From the NCBI RefSeq assembly GCF_000986785.1, contig NZ_LAYY01000025.1, positions 1-56,151 of the forward strand: a stretch of DNA of 56,151 bases. Direction: 5' to 3'. The notes below the pieces were generated by a model that was not told the origin of the DNA, did no database searches, and was given only the letters and a program-made list of their open reading frames with translations. How positions within the stretch are numbered: the stretch's first letter is position 1; each line of letters starts with the position of its first letter. The translations under genes and the position numbers were made by a program. Positions 28,122-38,994 of the stretch are shown here, in pieces. This DNA is from Mesobacillus campisalis (lineage in GTDB: Bacteria > Bacillota > Bacilli > Bacillales > Cytobacillaceae).

Positions 28122-31100
28122 TTAAGATACGGAGTTCTCCTCCTTAACAGAATCATGCAGTCCCTTGACCATTTCGAACGTAATGGAGAACCACTGGTTT
28201 TGGTCCAGTCCCTTTGTCTGGATGACCATCTTCAGTTTCTTGCCTTCCATGCCCAATCCAACCTGGCGGCGATATTGATTGCTGATTTTAAAGATTTTCT
28301 GGCCATCCACGCGGCTGCTTCCATCCTCGGAAAGCAGGATGGTTATTTCCTGCTTGTTCTGCTTGACGGATTCCACTCCGGCCATGCCGGCGAAGATTTT
28401 AAGTTCAGCCACATTAAAGAGGTTCAGCACCTCGTCAGGATAGTCGCCATACCGGTCTACCATCTCTTCCTGCAGCTCTTCAATATCCTTTAACGTCTCC
28501 AGGGCACGGAAGCGCTTATACATCTCGATTTTCTGATGTCCATCCCTGATGTAGGAATCAGGAATATAGGCATCCACTTCAAGGTCAATTTCAATGCTCG
28601 GCCTAATTTTCTGTTCATGTCCAGGCTTGCGTTCTTCGATGGCTTCCTTGAGCATTTGAGAATATAGGTCGAAACCGACAGAGTCGATGAATCCGTGCTG
28701 TTCGGCCCCAAGCAGATTTCCGGCACCGCGGATCGACAAGTCGCGCATCGCGATTTTGAATCCGGAGCCAAGCTCGGTAAACTCCTTGATTGCCTGGAGC
28801 CGCTTCTCGGCGACCTCTGTCAGCACCTTGTCTTTTCGGTACGTAAAATAAGCATAGGCAACGCGGTTGGAGCGGCCGACACGCCCTCTCAGCTGGTAAA
28901 GCTGGGAAAGACCCATTTTATCTGCATCATGGACAATCAGTGTGTTCACATTTGGAATATCCACGCCGGTTTCAATGATTGTCGTGCTGACGAGCACATC
29001 ATATTCGCCTTCCAGAAAGCCCAGCATGACCGATTCCAGTTCGTTTTCCGTCATCTTCCCATGCGCATAGGTTACCCTTGCGTCGGGAACAAGCATGGAA
29101 ATCTCTTCTGCCTTCCGCTCGATGTCTTCCACCCGGTTATAGAGGAAATAAACCTGGCCATCCCTTGCCAGTTCCCTTTCAATGGCTTCCCGGACAAGAC
29201 CCCCGTTGTACTCCATGACATAAGTCTGGACAGGAAACCGGTTTTCAGGCGGGGTTTCGATAACAGACAGGTCACGAACACCAAGCATCGACATATGCAG
29301 GGTCCTTGGGATTGGTGTGGCTGTCAAGGTAAGTACATCGACATTTGTTTTAAGCTGTTTGATTTTTTCCTTGTGCGTAACACCAAAACGCTGTTCTTCA
29401 TCAATGATGAGCAAACCAAGGTCACGGTAGGTAATGTCTTTTGAAAGAATCCGGTGGGTGCCGATTACAATATCGACCGTTCCCGTTTTGAGTCCTTTTA
29501 TTGTCTCATTTTGCTGCTTGCGGGTGCGGAATCTGCTTAATAGTCCAATATTGATCGGGTAGTCCTGGAACCTTTCCCTCATTGTCTCATAATGCTGCTG
29601 GGCAAGGATGGTCGTCGGTACAAGGAGAGCGACCTGCTTTCCATCAGCAATTGCCTTGAAGGCTGCCCTGATCGCCACTTCCGTCTTGCCATAACCAACA
29701 TCCCCGCACAAAAGGCGGTCCATTGGCCGCTCGTTTTCCATGTCCTTTTTGATTTCCTGTATCGACCGGAGCTGGTCTTCTGTTTCCTGATACGGGAACG
29801 AGGTTTCAAATTCCCGTTGCATATCGCCATCCGGCGAAAAAGCATACCCTCTGCTCGCTTCCCTTTCGGCGTAAAGCTTGATCAGGTCATCAGCGATATT
29901 TTGGACCGAGGACTGGACCTTGCTTTTCACACGTTTCCAGTCGCTGCCGCCAAGCTTATAAACCTTTGGCTCCTTTCCTTCCGAGCCTACATACTTTTGC
30001 ACAAGGTCGATTTGCTCGACAGGCACATACAGCTTGTCTGTTCCCTGATAACGAATATGAAGATAGTCTTTATGGACACCGTTAATGACCAGTGTCTCAA
30101 TGCCCAGGTATTTTCCAATCCCGTGGTTAACATGGACGACATAGTCGCCCGCTTTCAACTCGGAATAGCTTTTGATCCGCTCCGCATTGGACAGCTTTTG
30201 GCGCCGGGCTGACTTTCTTGTCTTTTTATTGAAAAGCTCTTCCTCGGTTATCACGGCAATCTTTTGGATTGGCATTTCAAATCCGGTGTTCAAGCTGCCC
30301 CGCAGAATCTGTACCTTTTCCGGCAGCAGTTTGTCTTCCTTGACGACCAAGGCTTCCATTTCATAATCTTCGAGAACACGCTCAAGCTTGTGCATCCTTT
30401 CCTCATCGGCTCCAAGGAACACAACCGTATAATGGCTTTTTTTCCAGCGCTCTATCTCACCCTTTAAGACATTCATCTGCCCATGGAAATTCTGCATCGG
30501 CTTGCATGATATATTAATAATATTTTGCGGATTGGTGTTCGGAACATGCCTTAAAAACAAGCTCAAATAAACAATATGAAGCTTTGTTTGCTGCAGCAGT
30601 TCGGGAAGATGGTGGGAAATCCTTAGGTCATGGATGATTTGCCCTTCCCCAAGCAGACTGGTGTACCATTCTGCTTCTTCTTTATTGAGGGATTCATTCA
30701 TTTCCTGAACTCGTCCAATTTCATCGATAAACAGCATGCCATTATTCGGCAAGTAATCTAGCAAACTTTGAGGCTGGCCATAGGCAATCGACAAATACTT
30801 GAATAATTCATCAGGCTTCTGGCCATTCCTGAATTGTTCCAGCTCATACCCGATATTTTGGGACAGCTGCGTTTTCGCCTTATCATCCTTAAGTTTCTTC
30901 AGACTTGATGACAGTCCTTTTTCCAGACCGGCAATAAGCCTGTCGACCATTCCTGCGTCAAGCAGATTCTCGGCCGCAGGGCCGATTGACACCTCGTTCA
31001 GCTTTTCCTTGGAACGCTGATCCTCCAGCGAGAAGGTACGAATGGAGTCCACTTCCGTGTCAAACAACTCAATCCTCAGCGGATCAACGGCCGTGAGGGG

Positions 31101-31652
31101 GTAAATATCGATAATCCCTCCCCGGACACTGAATTCGCCAGGTGCGGCGACCAGCTCGGAACGGATATAGCCCATATCCACAAAGGTATTTAATACTTTC
31201 TCTACTTCAATATCTTCGCCAACAGAAAATTGCAGCTGAAATTTACTCCAAAGCTCTTTAGGCGGCAATATTTTTCGCAGTCCCGCAACAGGCGCTACCA
31301 CAATGCCCTTTTTTCGGCTCGCCAAATGATTGAGGGCCTCAATGCGCTGTGCCCTCAATTCTGGTGAAGAGATGCTTAATTCAGCTGCAATCAGTTCATT
31401 GGCTGGATAAAGAAATACTTCTTCTTCCCCAATAAGGCCAGCCAGGTCATCATATACCTTTTGAGCCTGAAGCAGATTATGTGTGGCCACCAGCACCGGC
31501 CGGCCTGTTTTTTCATAAACAGATGCTAAAAAAACAGTTCTTGCCGAGCCTGACAGACCGGCTACCAACTGTTCTTTCAACCCTTCTTCCATTCCGGAAA
31601 CAACAGAATGTATATCATCCTGCTGATTAAAAAGAGCTTTCAGCCCTTGCAT
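28122..31652 (-). CDS. mfd: Transcription-repair coupling factor
   Basis: A DNA translocase that removes stalled RNA polymerase at lesions and recruits UvrA. At about 1176 aa it has the UvrB-like N-terminal module ([34 protein letters not shown]), the RNA polymerase interaction domain ([18 protein letters not shown]), and RecG-like helicase motors: [18 protein letters not shown] (Walker A), DEEQRFG and [12 protein letters not shown], with [10 protein letters not shown] as motif VI. ATG 31652 has GGGAGAGG 5 nt upstream; an earlier open extension is not supported. It follows fin, as in B. subtilis. Confidence 0.97.
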   Translation of the reverse strand: MQGLKALFNQQDDIHSVVSGMEEGLKEQLVAGLSGSARTVFLASVYEKTGRPVLVATHNLLQAQKVYDDLAGLIGEEEVFLYPANELIAAELSISSPELRAQRIEALNHLASRKKGIVVAPVAGLRKILPPKELWSKFQLQFSVGEDIEVEKVLNTFVDMGYIRSELVAAPGEFSVRGGIIDIYPLTAVDPLRIELFDTEVDSIRTFSLEDQRSKEKLNEVSIGPAAENLLDAGMVDRLIAGLEKGLSSSLKKLKDDKAKTQLSQNIGYELEQFRNGQKPDELFKYLSIAYGQPQSLLDYLPNNGMLFIDEIGRVQEMNESLNKEEAEWYTSLLGEGQIIHDLRISHHLPELLQQTKLHIVYLSLFLRHVPNTNPQNIINISCKPMQNFHGQMNVLKGEIERWKKSHYTVVFLGADEERMHKLERVLEDYEMEALVVKEDKLLPEKVQILRGSLNTGFEMPIQKIAVITEEELFNKKTRKSARRQKLSNAERIKSYSELKAGDYVVHVNHGIGKYLGIETLVINGVHKDYLHIRYQGTDKLYVPVEQIDLVQKYVGSEGKEPKVYKLGGSDWKRVKSKVQSSVQNIADDLIKLYAEREASRGYAFSPDGDMQREFETSFPYQETEDQLRSIQEIKKDMENERPMDRLLCGDVGYGKTEVAIRAAFKAIADGKQVALLVPTTILAQQHYETMRERFQDYPINIGLLSRFRTRKQQNETIKGLKTGTVDIVIGTHRILSKDITYRDLGLLIIDEEQRFGVTHKEKIKQLKTNVDVLTLTATPIPRTLHMSMLGVRDLSVIETPPENRFPVQTYVMEYNGGLVREAIERELARDGQVYFLYNRVEDIERKAEEISMLVPDARVTYAHGKMTENELESVMLGFLEGEYDVLVSTTIIETGVDIPNVNTLIVHDADKMGLSQLYQLRGRVGRSNRVAYAYFTYRKDKVLTEVAEKRLQAIKEFTELGSGFKIAMRDLSIRGAGNLLGAEQHGFIDSVGFDLYSQMLKEAIEERKPGHEQKIRPSIEIDLEVDAYIPDSYIRDGHQKIEMYKRFRALETLKDIEELQEEMVDRYGDYPDEVLNLFNVAELKIFAGMAGVESVKQNKQEITILLSEDGSSRVDGQKIFKISNQYRRQVGLGMEGKKLKMVIQTKGLDQNQWFSITFEMVKGLHDSVKEENSVS

Positions 31653-31738
31653 CCCAACCTCTCCCTTGATGATCCATGTATTCACGTTTAGTAAAAAACA
31701 GAAAAATGCTTTGGAGCAGAGTGCCCAAAGCGCAGTTG

Positions 31739-31969
31739 TCAGTGAATCAGATAATCATTTGCATGATATCCGGGGTTGCGTTCCAACGATTCCTGACAAT
31801 CTTCACAGATCGATTTTATATGAATATCACCATTGTTTACATAAGAAATCATATCATGGCGTTCCTCTTCTGTCAGCTTATGGAAGCCCAAGTTCTCACT
31901 ATGAACAGATATTTGGTCCAGAGAACCTATTTTTGTCCCACAATGCCGGCAATGATAGTGCAGTGCCAT
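31739..31969 (-). CDS. fin: Anti-sigma-F factor Fin (YabK)
   Basis: A 76-aa zinc-ribbon-like protein with CRHC near the N terminus and CEDC near the C terminus. B. subtilis Fin inhibits sigma-F RNA polymerase and so promotes the switch to sigma-G in the forespore. GGGGAGG precedes the ATG. A sigma-F promoter lies 30-60 nt upstream, giving the expected negative feedback. It is located between pth and mfd, as in B. subtilis. Confidence 0.95.
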   Translation of the reverse strand: MALHYHCRHCGTKIGSLDQISVHSENLGFHKLTEEERHDMISYVNNGDIHIKSICEDCQESLERNPGYHANDYLIH

Positions 31970-31999
31970 GCCAAGTCCCTCCCCGCTTATTCTTTCTCT

Positions 32000-32029
32000 T
32001 ATTATTCACAGCAAGGGAGGAACTTATTC
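32000..32029 (-). promoter_or_regulatory. Sigma-F promoter of fin
   Basis: -35 GAATA (32025-32029, 4 of 5 against GYATA), 15 bp, then -10 GTGAATAATA (32000-32009), matching GGNNANAHTR at all fixed positions but one. Confidence 0.6.
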
Positions 32030-32062
32030 ATTTAAATATATTCAGCTGTGAACCAGATATGT

Positions 32063-32623
32063 TCACTGATTGTACGTATTCATGACCTGGAGGAAAGGCT
32101 TTTCCAGCCATGCCTCGCAGGCTTCGGATGCCTTTTTGACAGCATGCTCCATATCAGGCTGCTCTTCCTTAGAGAATTTCCCGAGTACATAGTCGGTAAT
32201 GGCCATTCCGTTTTGCGGCCGGCTTATCCCGACCCGGATCCGGTTAAACTCCTGGGATCCCGTATGGGCAATTGTCGACTTGATGCCGTTATGCCCGCCT
32301 GCACTTCCCTTCTGCCGCAGGCGGATTTTCCCGGTTGGCAAATCAAGGTCATCATAAACCACAACAAGGTCATCAAGTTCAATATCAAAATAATCCATGA
32401 CGGCCCTTATTGACTCACCTGATAAATTCATATACGTTAAAGGCTTTAATAAAATAACCTTTTCACCTTTTACAACTCCTGCACCATACAGGCCCTTGAG
32501 CTTGGCCTGGCTCAATGGGATATCAAGCCTGGCGGACAATTCATCAATGACTTCAAATCCGATGTTATGACGCGTTTTATCATACTGCTTTCCTGGATTC
32601 CCCAGTCCCACAATCAGTTTCAT
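32063..32623 (-). CDS. pth: Peptidyl-tRNA hydrolase
   Basis: Releases tRNA from prematurely dropped peptidyl-tRNA; called spoVC in B. subtilis. The 186-aa protein shows [18 protein letters not shown] (with the conserved Asn and catalytic His), [21 protein letters not shown] and [11 protein letters not shown]. It lies downstream of ctc, with a moderate terminator between them, so expression is probably partly by read-through. Confidence 0.97.
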   Translation of the reverse strand: MKLIVGLGNPGKQYDKTRHNIGFEVIDELSARLDIPLSQAKLKGLYGAGVVKGEKVILLKPLTYMNLSGESIRAVMDYFDIELDDLVVVYDDLDLPTGKIRLRQKGSAGGHNGIKSTIAHTGSQEFNRIRVGISRPQNGMAITDYVLGKFSKEEQPDMEHAVKKASEACEAWLEKPFLQVMNTYNQ

Positions 32624-32649
32624 CTATATTCACCCATTTTCTATCAACG

Positions 32650-32679
32650 ATAAAAGACGCAACCCTTGAGGTTACGTCT
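32650..32679 (-). terminator. Terminator between ctc and pth
   Basis: AGACGTAACC/GGTTGCGTCT ten-base-pair stem followed by a short, imperfect T run, 7 nt after ctc. Termination is probably incomplete. Confidence 0.55.
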
Positions 32680-32685
32680 ATTCTG

Positions 32686-33321
32686 CTAGCTTTCGCTGGC
32701 TTCTGTTTCTCTGCCTTCTTCATTTTCAGGGATCCCAGGTTCCTGCTCTTCACCCGTACTGATCTCTTCTTCCTGCTTAGGAGGAAGGATGGAAACAAGC
32801 ACAAGCGATTCATCTTCATTGATTTGATAGCTGGCTCCTGTCCGGATGTCAGCTACAGTAAGATTCTCGCCTACCTGGAGGTTCGTAATATCCACTTCAA
32901 TGGCCTGCGGAATATTGCCTGGAGTCGCTGTTACCGGCAATTCATGGACTGGCTGCTGAACCACGCCGCCATCCTTGGCCCCGGCAGCTTCGCCGACCAG
33001 CGCGACCCTGACATTGGCTGTGACTTCAGACGACATATCGACCGCCCGGAAATCAACATGGAGAATTTCCCTTTTAATGGAATCCTCCTGATAATCACCC
33101 AGCATGACATCCGTGCTGCTGCCGTTGACATCCAGCGAGATGATTCCGTTTCTGCCAACTTCACGGATTGTTTTAATAAAATCCTTGCTGTCGACGAAAA
33201 CTGGCTTGCTATCCGTATTTTTTCCATACACGACAGCTGGTATTTTCCCTTCGGCACGCAGTTTCCTCAAACTTGAATTCTGTGCCGATCCGCGCTCATT
33301 CGCTTTTAATACCGTACTCAT
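32686..33321 (-). CDS. ctc: 50S ribosomal protein L25/general stress protein Ctc
   Basis: The long (TL5/CTC) form of bL25, which binds 5S rRNA. The N-terminal domain (STVLKANERGSAQNSSLRKLR, AVVYGKN) is followed by the C-terminal beta domain (VRVALVGEAAGAKDGGVVQQ, PVTATPGNIPQAIEVDITNL) and an acidic tail. The start at 33321 (about 211 aa) has GGAAGGGG upstream. It lies after prs and carries a sigma-B-type promoter, as in B. subtilis, where ctc is a model general-stress gene. Confidence 0.96.
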   Translation of the reverse strand: MSTVLKANERGSAQNSSLRKLRAEGKIPAVVYGKNTDSKPVFVDSKDFIKTIREVGRNGIISLDVNGSSTDVMLGDYQEDSIKREILHVDFRAVDMSSEVTANVRVALVGEAAGAKDGGVVQQPVHELPVTATPGNIPQAIEVDITNLQVGENLTVADIRTGASYQINEDESLVLVSILPPKQEEEISTGEEQEPGIPENEEGRETEASES

Positions 33322-33370
33322 AGATAAGTCCCCTTCCAAGTGAAAGTTTTTAAGGCTTCTCCTATAAAAA

Positions 33371-33396
33371 ATGCCCTAAAATGGACTAATCTAAAC
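33371..33396 (-). promoter_or_regulatory. Sigma-B promoter of ctc
   Basis: GTTTAG (33391-33396) and GGGCAT (33371-33376) are separated by 14 bp, against a consensus of GTTTaa and GGGwAw. Its location matches the classic B. subtilis ctc promoter. Confidence 0.65.
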
Positions 33397-33410
33397 GCAA
33401 GAGTGAGTAT

Positions 33411-33447
33411 TAAAAGGAAAGGCCTGCCTCTGGAGCAAGCCTTTTCC
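33411..33447 (-). terminator. Terminator of glmU-prs
   Basis: GGCTTGC/GCAGGCC stem extended by AAA/TTT and GG/CC pairs with one bulge, then TTTTAATA. It lies just after the prs stop and upstream of the sigma-B promoter. Confidence 0.7.
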
Positions 33448-33451
33448 CATA

Positions 33452-34408
33452 TTAATCAAATAATGTGCTGACTGATTGTTCTTCATGGACACGAATGATC
33501 GCTTCGCCAATTAACGGAGCTACAGACAGCTCAACAATCTTGTCGATGCGTTTTTCTTCGCCCAGTTGAATTGTATTCGTTACGACCAATTCCTTAATCT
33601 TGGAATTTTCAATCCGCTCAATTGCAGGTCCTGAGAGAACAGGGTGTGTACAGCAGGCCAGCACTTCGAGAGCGCCATTCTCCACAAGCGCATTGGCCGC
33701 AAGCGTAATGGTGCCGGCTGTGTCAATGATATCATCAATCAGGATAGCTACTTTCCCTTCAATATTTCCGACAATGTTCATGACTTCGGCCACATTTGGA
33801 CGAGGACGTCGCTTGTCGATAATGGCAATTGGAGCTTTCAGTCTCTCCGCCATTTTTCTTGCTCTTGTCACTCCGCCATGGTCAGGGGACACAATGACGA
33901 TGTCGCCGTCAAAGTGACGGTTTTTAAAATGCTCCGCCAAAATCGGCACACCCACCAACTGATCCGTTGGAATATCGAAAAACCCTTGGATTTGCGGTGC
34001 ATGCAAATCAAGCGTGATGACGCGTGTCGCCCCCGCGGTTTCAAGCAGGTTGGCCACAAGCTTTGCTGTAATCGGCTCGCGTGCCCTAGCCTTTCGATCC
34101 TGACGGGCATACCCGTAGTAAGGGATCACAAGGTTAATCGTCTTAGCCGATGCCCGCTTAAGGGCGTCAATCATGATCAGCAGCTCCATGATATGTTCGT
34201 TTACGGGACCGCTCGTGGACTGGATGACAAATACATCGCAGCCGCGGATGCTTTCCTCAATGTTAATCTGGATTTCGCCATCACTAAATCGGGATACAGA
34301 GCATTTCCCTAACTCAACACCAATCACTTTGGCGATTTCCTCTGCCAGAGCCTTATTGGAATTGAGGGTAAACACCTTTAAATTCGGGTCTAAATATTGA
34401 TTCGTCAT
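33452..34408 (-). CDS. prs: Ribose-phosphate pyrophosphokinase
   Basis: Makes PRPP from ribose 5-phosphate and ATP, feeding purine, pyrimidine, His and Trp synthesis and the PRPP-sensing PurR encoded nearby. The class I enzyme (about 318 aa) has the PRPP-binding loop [17 protein letters not shown], the signature [14 protein letters not shown] and [17 protein letters not shown]. Of two adjacent ATG codons the second (34408) has the better 6-nt spacing from GGAGG and matches homologues. It follows glmU by 14 bp. Confidence 0.98.
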   Translation of the reverse strand: MTNQYLDPNLKVFTLNSNKALAEEIAKVIGVELGKCSVSRFSDGEIQINIEESIRGCDVFVIQSTSGPVNEHIMELLIMIDALKRASAKTINLVIPYYGYARQDRKARAREPITAKLVANLLETAGATRVITLDLHAPQIQGFFDIPTDQLVGVPILAEHFKNRHFDGDIVIVSPDHGGVTRARKMAERLKAPIAIIDKRRPRPNVAEVMNIVGNIEGKVAILIDDIIDTAGTITLAANALVENGALEVLACCTHPVLSGPAIERIENSKIKELVVTNTIQLGEEKRIDKIVELSVAPLIGEAIIRVHEEQSVSTLFD

Positions 34409-34422
34409 CATGAACCTCCAAG

Positions 34423-35796
34423 TTATTTCTTTCGATTCAATTTCTGGGCATACTCTTCTTTATTCACCTGGCGGGCGCGGGCGATAGCCAGGCCTTCCCC
34501 GGGCACATCTTCCGTAATCGTTGAACCTGCTGCTACATAGGCTCCCTTGCCAATCGTCACAGGTGCAACCAGATTGGAATTGCAGCCAATGAACACATCA
34601 TCTTCAATTTTGGTCAGGTGTTTATTTTGTCCATCATAGTTTACCGTAATCGACCCGCAGCCAATGTTCACGTCCGTTCCTACTTCCGCATCGCCAATAT
34701 AGCTTAAATGGGAAGCCTTGCTGCCTTTTCCAAACACCGCTTTCTTGATTTCGACAAAGTTGCCGATTTTCACTTCATCATGAATATCCGATTGCGGCCT
34801 GATATGAGCAAATGGGCCAATGTTGACACCTGAACCAATCTTGCTGTCGAATGCCGCGGATTGGCGGATAACAGTATTATTGCCAATTTCGCAATTGCTG
34901 ATTTCACTGTTCGGCCCAATGATGCAGTCCGGTCCAATAGATGTGCTGCCATCAATAGTAGTCCCGGGATAAATGACGGTATCCGATCCAATGGTGACAT
35001 CTGAACCAATATACGTATTGGAAGGGTCAATTAGGGAAACACCATTCCGCATATGCATTTCATTGATTCTTTTTCTCATGATTCGCTCTGCCTCTGCAAG
35101 AGCCACCCTGTCATTAACCCCCATGGTTTCCTCAAAGCTTTCTGTGACATAAGCAGAAACCCTGTCACCCTGCTTCTTCAGAATTTCAACAACGTCCGGC
35201 AGGTAGTACTCCCCTTGCACATTGTCATTTGAAACATTCTCCAGTGCGGCAAACAAAGCTTTATTATCGAAACAATATGTACCTGTATTGATTTCAGTAA
35301 TTTTCCGCTCTGCTTCAGTTGCATCCTTATGTTCAACAATTTTTTCAACATCGCCATCTTCACCGCGCACGATGCGGCCGTATCCGGTTGGATCGTCTGC
35401 AAGCGCTGTAAGTATGGTTGCTTTTGCGCCTGTTTCCTCATGATGGCGGAACAGCGCCTCCATTGTCTCTCCTTTGACAAGCGGAGTATCTCCGCAGACG
35501 ACCAGCGTCACTCCATCATTGTCCGCAAGTATATCCTTGGCCTGCTGCACGGCATGGGCTGTCCCAAGCTGCGCTTCCTGCAGGGCATACTGGCTGGTGT
35601 CGCCAAGCTGTGCTTTCACCTTTTCCGCCCCGTGGCCTACAATTGTTACAATATCGTTTATATCAAGACTTTTTACCTGGTCAATTACATGTTGAACCAT
35701 AGGCTTCCCACAGACAGGGTGCAGAACTTTGTAAAGTTTTGATTTCATTCTCGTTCCCTGGCCGGCAGCCAGTATTACGGCGTAGCGGTTTGACAT
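34423..35796 (-). CDS. glmU: Bifunctional GlcNAc-1-phosphate uridyltransferase/GlcN-1-P acetyltransferase
   Basis: Makes UDP-GlcNAc for the cell wall. The N-terminal pyrophosphorylase domain carries [20 protein letters not shown] and GTAHAVQQA; the C-terminal part is a left-handed beta-helix of hexapeptide repeats ([17 protein letters not shown]) ending in the acetyltransferase site (NYDGQNKH). The start at 35796 has GGAGG 8 nt upstream; a start 15 nt earlier lacks support. The gene is in an operon with prs, driven by a clear sigma-A promoter. Confidence 0.97.
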   Translation of the reverse strand: MSNRYAVILAAGQGTRMKSKLYKVLHPVCGKPMVQHVIDQVKSLDINDIVTIVGHGAEKVKAQLGDTSQYALQEAQLGTAHAVQQAKDILADNDGVTLVVCGDTPLVKGETMEALFRHHEETGAKATILTALADDPTGYGRIVRGEDGDVEKIVEHKDATEAERKITEINTGTYCFDNKALFAALENVSNDNVQGEYYLPDVVEILKKQGDRVSAYVTESFEETMGVNDRVALAEAERIMRKRINEMHMRNGVSLIDPSNTYIGSDVTIGSDTVIYPGTTIDGSTSIGPDCIIGPNSEISNCEIGNNTVIRQSAAFDSKIGSGVNIGPFAHIRPQSDIHDEVKIGNFVEIKKAVFGKGSKASHLSYIGDAEVGTDVNIGCGSITVNYDGQNKHLTKIEDDVFIGCNSNLVAPVTIGKGAYVAAGSTITEDVPGEGLAIARARQVNKEEYAQKLNRKK

Positions 35797-35832
35797 CCAA
35801 CAGGCCTCCAATTCACCTTTTTATCCATTACG

Positions 35833-35861
35833 AATATATCCTAAAATCCGATTCTTTTCAA
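35833..35861 (-). promoter_or_regulatory. Sigma-A promoter of glmU-prs
   Basis: TTGAAA (35856-35861) and TATATT (35833-35838) with a 17-bp spacer, 37 nt before glmU. Confidence 0.65.
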
Positions 35862-35952
35862 CATGCGGGTCCAGTGGACAAATATTGGAATTTCTCCGGG
35901 AGGGAAACGAATTGTGTGCAAGGATGTTTATGAGGGGATGAAAGGGGGTAAT

Positions 35953-35985
35953 AAAAAAGAGCCTTACTTGTGAGTAGGCCCCCTG
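35953..35985 (-). terminator. Terminator of spoVG
   Basis: The stem GGGCCTACT/AGTAAGGCTC with one bulged base and a CACA loop is followed by six T residues. Confidence 0.7.
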
Positions 35986-36004
35986 ATGAATAAACGTTAT
36001 TTTA

Positions 36005-36292
36005 TTATGCTCCAGCTTCTTCGAACTCGACTTCCAGTTCACCGAGGCGATGGTATTCCGCCAGTACCGCATCCTGGATCTTGCCGCGCGTGCCAGAATT
36101 AATTGGATGGGCGATATCGCGAAACTCCCCATCCGGAGTGCGTTTGCTAGGCATCGCAACAAACAGGCCATTATTTCCGTCGATAACACGGATATCGTGT
36201 ACGACAAATTCGTTATCAAGCGTGATTGATGCAATTGCCCTCATCCGTCCATCTGTGTTTACCCGCCGCAATCTAACGTCAGTTACTTCCAT
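36005..36292 (-). CDS. spoVG: Regulatory protein SpoVG
   Basis: A small conserved nucleic-acid-binding regulator, affecting septum formation and sporulation in Bacillus. At 95 aa it is near-identical to the family over [20 protein letters not shown] and [15 protein letters not shown]-like sequence (here [20 protein letters not shown]). ATG 36292 has AGGTGG 8 nt upstream; the frame is open four codons further. A textbook sigma-H promoter and an AT-rich upstream region, the kind AbrB binds in B. subtilis, precede it. Confidence 0.97.
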   Translation of the reverse strand: MEVTDVRLRRVNTDGRMRAIASITLDNEFVVHDIRVIDGNNGLFVAMPSKRTPDGEFRDIAHPINSGTRGKIQDAVLAEYHRLGELEVEFEEAGA

Positions 36293-36332
36293 TCTGTTCA
36301 CCACCTTCGCAAAAGATGAATTTCTAGTTTAC

Positions 36333-36361
36333 ATATTCAACAGACATTTCCATTTTCCTTC
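36333..36361 (-). promoter_or_regulatory. Sigma-H promoter of spoVG
   Basis: GAAGGAAAA (36353-36361) matches RnAGGAwWW and GTTGAATAT (36333-36341) matches RnnGAATww, each fully, with an 11-bp spacer. About 60 bp of very AT-rich DNA lies upstream, as at the AbrB-repressed B. subtilis promoter. Confidence 0.8.
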
Positions 36362-36524
36362 TTTACCGTAAAAATATTTTCAAGAAAAAGAGAAATTTAA
36401 AATATGAAATGAAAACGAATTCTTTTTAGGTAAAAAGCCTTATTGACTTTAATGATTATATACATATTACAGGGAATTAAACCCTCAATTTCATAGTTGT
36501 TGTCTGCCGGGTAAAAAAACGGTC

Positions 36525-36554
36525 AAAAAAAAGCGCCCGTTATTTAACGAGCGC
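36525..36554 (-). terminator. Terminator of purR-ridA
   Basis: GCGCTCGTT/AACGGGCGC nine-base-pair stem with an AAAT loop and eight T residues; it overlaps the last codons of ridA. Confidence 0.85.
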
Positions 36555-36914
36555 AATGACTTCAATCTCAACCAGTGCATCTTTTGGGAGCCGGGCTACT
36601 TCTACAGTAGAACGGGCTGGCTTATGGCTGTCGAAATATTCGCCATATACTTCATTGATCGTGGCGAATTCATCCATGTTTTTAATAAATACAGTCGCTT
36701 TTACGACCGTATCGAGGGATGCCCCTGCCTCTTCAAGTACAGCAATCAGGTTCTTAAATACCTGGTGTGTCTGGGCAGCCACATCACCTTCTACCATATT
36801 GCCTTCTGCAGTAAGCGGAATCTGCCCTGAGCTGAAAAACATGTTGTTGACAACAATTCCTTGCGAGTATGGGCCAATGGCCGCTGGGGCCTTGGAAGTC
36901 TGAACAGTTTTCAT
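36540..36914 (-). CDS. ridA: Reactive intermediate/imine deaminase RidA (YabJ)
   Basis: Hydrolyses enamine/imine intermediates such as those from threonine dehydratase. The 124-aa YjgF/YER057c family protein shows [22 protein letters not shown], and the conserved Arg in [27 protein letters not shown] lies 8 nt before the ATG. It overlaps purR by 4 bp. In B. subtilis YabJ has been linked to full PurR repression, which this coupling fits. Confidence 0.96.
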   Translation of the reverse strand: MKTVQTSKAPAAIGPYSQGIVVNNMFFSSGQIPLTAEGNMVEGDVAAQTHQVFKNLIAVLEEAGASLDTVVKATVFIKNMDEFATINEVYGEYFDSHKPARSTVEVARLPKDALVEIEVIALVK

Positions 36915-37735
36915 TTGCTGATCCTCCTGTATTTTCCCTCGCTGACGGTAATCTTTTTCCCGATTACATCGACATTTGACAACCGGACAAGCGAGATATA
37001 ATCATCAACTAGCCTTTCTTCCGTTTCTTCCGATTCGACTAGCACAGATATCCCCGCCACCTTCGCGTTGAATTCCTGCAGCAGGTCGATCATCCCTTTG
37101 ACAGTGCCGCCAGCCTTCATGAAATCGTCCACGATCAGGACGCGGGAACCTTCGGAAAGGCTTCGCTTGGACAGCACCATCGTCTGGATCCGCTTGGATG
37201 AGCCTGAAACGTAGTTAATGCTGACGGTGGACCCTTCTGTTACTTTTGGATCCCTTCTGACTATAATAACGGGCACATTGAGAAAGCCTGCCACCGCATA
37301 GGCAATGGGGATCCCTTTTGTTGCCACCGTCATGACCGCGTCAATTTCCGCTTTGGCATAGGCTGAAGCGATAACACGCCCCACTCTCCTGAGCAGTACC
37401 GGATTTCCAAGGATGTCATTCATGTAGAGATAACCTCCAGGCAGCAGCCGGTCGGGGCTTGCCATAATGCTGCAAAGGTCATCAATCAGGCTGGAAGCTT
37501 CCTTTTCATCAACATTGACGTAGAACTTCACTCCCCCTGCAGCGCCAGGGACAGTCTGGAGCACGCCGATTCCCCGTTTCTCAAAGGTATCCTTGATGAT
37601 TCCCAAATCCTCGCTGATGGACGACTTTGCCGAACCATACCTCTCGGCGAAATAGGTAAGAGGAACCAGTTCGCGGGGATGATCCAGCAGATAGTTCGTC
37701 ATATCTATCAATCGTTCACTCCGTCTAAATTTCAT
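36911..37735 (-). CDS. purR: Purine operon repressor PurR
   Basis: The Gram-positive PurR: an N-terminal winged helix (residues 1-75, [20 protein letters not shown]) fused to a type I phosphoribosyltransferase-like domain that senses PRPP ([21 protein letters not shown]). PRPP weakens binding to PurBoxes; (p)ppGpp also acts at this site in B. subtilis. The 274-aa length is normal. Two PurBox-like sites flank its own promoter, predicting autoregulation. Confidence 0.97.
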   Translation of the reverse strand: MKFRRSERLIDMTNYLLDHPRELVPLTYFAERYGSAKSSISEDLGIIKDTFEKRGIGVLQTVPGAAGGVKFYVNVDEKEASSLIDDLCSIMASPDRLLPGGYLYMNDILGNPVLLRRVGRVIASAYAKAEIDAVMTVATKGIPIAYAVAGFLNVPVIIVRRDPKVTEGSTVSINYVSGSSKRIQTMVLSKRSLSEGSRVLIVDDFMKAGGTVKGMIDLLQEFNAKVAGISVLVESEETEERLVDDYISLVRLSNVDVIGKKITVSEGKYRRISK

Positions 37736-37753
37736 TCCTGAACCCCCAAATTA

Positions 37754-37804
37754 AAATCCGAATATTTACTATCTAATATACCATTAATATACGGATTCAT
37801 TCAA
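37754..37804 (-). promoter_or_regulatory. purR promoter with paired PurBoxes
   Basis: The sigma-A elements are TTGAAT (37799-37804), an 18-bp spacer and TATATT (37775-37780) with an extended TGG. A downstream PurBox AATATTCGGATTT (37754-37766) matches AWWGTTCGGWWWT at 12 of 13. The upstream one, GAATCCGTATATT (37786-37798), lies in the spacer and is weaker (about 10 of 13). They are in opposite orientation, 19 bp apart, slightly more than the usual 16-17. Confidence 0.6.
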
Positions 37805-37814
37805 GGCTTCTTCT

Positions 37815-38684
37815 TTAATCAAGGGTATGACGTTCTCCAAGCATCCGAACGGCGAATACCTGGTCGCAAAACCCTCTTAACCCATTATAAATCCGATGCA
37901 TCCGCGAATCATGTTCGACAAGGCTGAAAACTGTCGGCCCGCTTCCGCTCATCAAAACGGCATCTGCCCCGAACCGCTTCATCTGGTCCTTGATTTGGGC
38001 TACCTCCGGATAGAGGTCGAGCGTCACGTCTTCCAGGACATTGCCTACGTTCTGGCAGACACCCCTGAAATCGTGATCCCTGATGCATTGAATCATTCCC
38101 TCCGTATCAGGATGGCGGATTCCGCCAATGTTCAATCGCCGGTAAACCTCCGCGGTCGACACACCAATAAAAGGCTTGGCAAGGACCACCCAGCAGGTTG
38201 GCGGAGGAGGCAGTTCCTGGATCATCTCGCCTCTTCCAGTCGCCAATGCCGTACCGCCGTACACGCAAAACGAGACATCCGAACCAATTTCCGCCCCGAG
38301 AGCTGCCAGCTCATCCAGCGAGAGACCCAAATTCCAAAGTTTATTCAAACCGCGAAGGGCTGCAGCGGCGTCACTGCTCCCGCCTGCCAGACCAGCTGCA
38401 ACCGGAATCATTTTTTCAATCATGATGGAGACGCCCTTTTTGACATTAAAGCGTTCTTTTAGCAAAAGAGCAGCCTGATAGGCCAGATTCCGCTGGTCAT
38501 CTGGCACAAAGCGGTTATGAGAAGTAATTTTGATGATATCCTTTTCGAGCAGACTCAGTTCGACACGGTCTGCCAAGTCGATCGTTGTCATCACCATTTC
38601 CACTTCATGATAACCATCCGGCCGCTTATGCAATACATCCAGCGACAGATTGATCTTAGCCGGCGCTTTTATTAAAAGCTTCAA
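37815..38684 (-). CDS. ispE: 4-diphosphocytidyl-2-C-methyl-D-erythritol kinase
   Basis: A GHMP kinase of the MEP isoprenoid pathway. Seen are [25 protein letters not shown] in shorter blocks ([20 protein letters not shown]), the ATP loop [21 protein letters not shown] and MSGSGPTVF. The start is assigned to TTG 38684, with AGGTGG 5 nt upstream and 289 aa as in B. subtilis; the GTG 9 nt earlier lies inside that Shine-Dalgarno. It precedes purR, with the purR promoter in the 79-bp gap. Confidence 0.96.
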   Translation of the reverse strand: MKLLIKAPAKINLSLDVLHKRPDGYHEVEMVMTTIDLADRVELSLLEKDIIKITSHNRFVPDDQRNLAYQAALLLKERFNVKKGVSIMIEKMIPVAAGLAGGSSDAAAALRGLNKLWNLGLSLDELAALGAEIGSDVSFCVYGGTALATGRGEMIQELPPPPTCWVVLAKPFIGVSTAEVYRRLNIGGIRHPDTEGMIQCIRDHDFRGVCQNVGNVLEDVTLDLYPEVAQIKDQMKRFGADAVLMSGSGPTVFSLVEHDSRMHRIYNGLRGFCDQVFAVRMLGERHTLD

Positions 38685-38994
38685 TCCTTCCACCTACTTT
38701 TAAACATAACAACGATGTCCATTTTTTGTCCTATTTTACCACAAAAAGCCTAAGAAAAATATAAGCGCCTGCCAAGCCTCCCGCTTCCTGGCATTTTCCT
38801 GTCCATATACCTCTTTAATTTCTGTTCTTTTCCTACTTTCTTCCCAAAAACAGGCTGCTCTACACTTGCCGGGAGGATAAATGGAATGAAATACAAAAAG
38901 ACCGAAGCGAAACGCCTCGGCCTGCCACAGTGACATATGAATTTAGTGTTCGTGAAGACATATCGGCAAGCTTGACATACCTGCTCCCGAAAAG
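38685..38994. other. ispE-sspF intergenic region
   Basis: 310 bp without a gene I can support. It holds the sspF terminator (38895-38922) and a possible extended -10 for ispE (TGGTAAAAT on the minus strand at about 38733-38741, no good -35). A 66-codon open frame here overlaps the terminator and has no homology I recognise. Confidence 0.6.
38895..38922 (-). terminator. Terminator of sspF
   Basis: GGCCGAGGCG/CGCTTCGGTC ten-base-pair stem, TTT loop, then five T residues. Confidence 0.8.

Noticed and set aside
38736-38936. A 66-codon open frame between ispE and sspF
   Set aside because: It overlaps the sspF terminator, has no ribosome-binding site and matches nothing I recognise.
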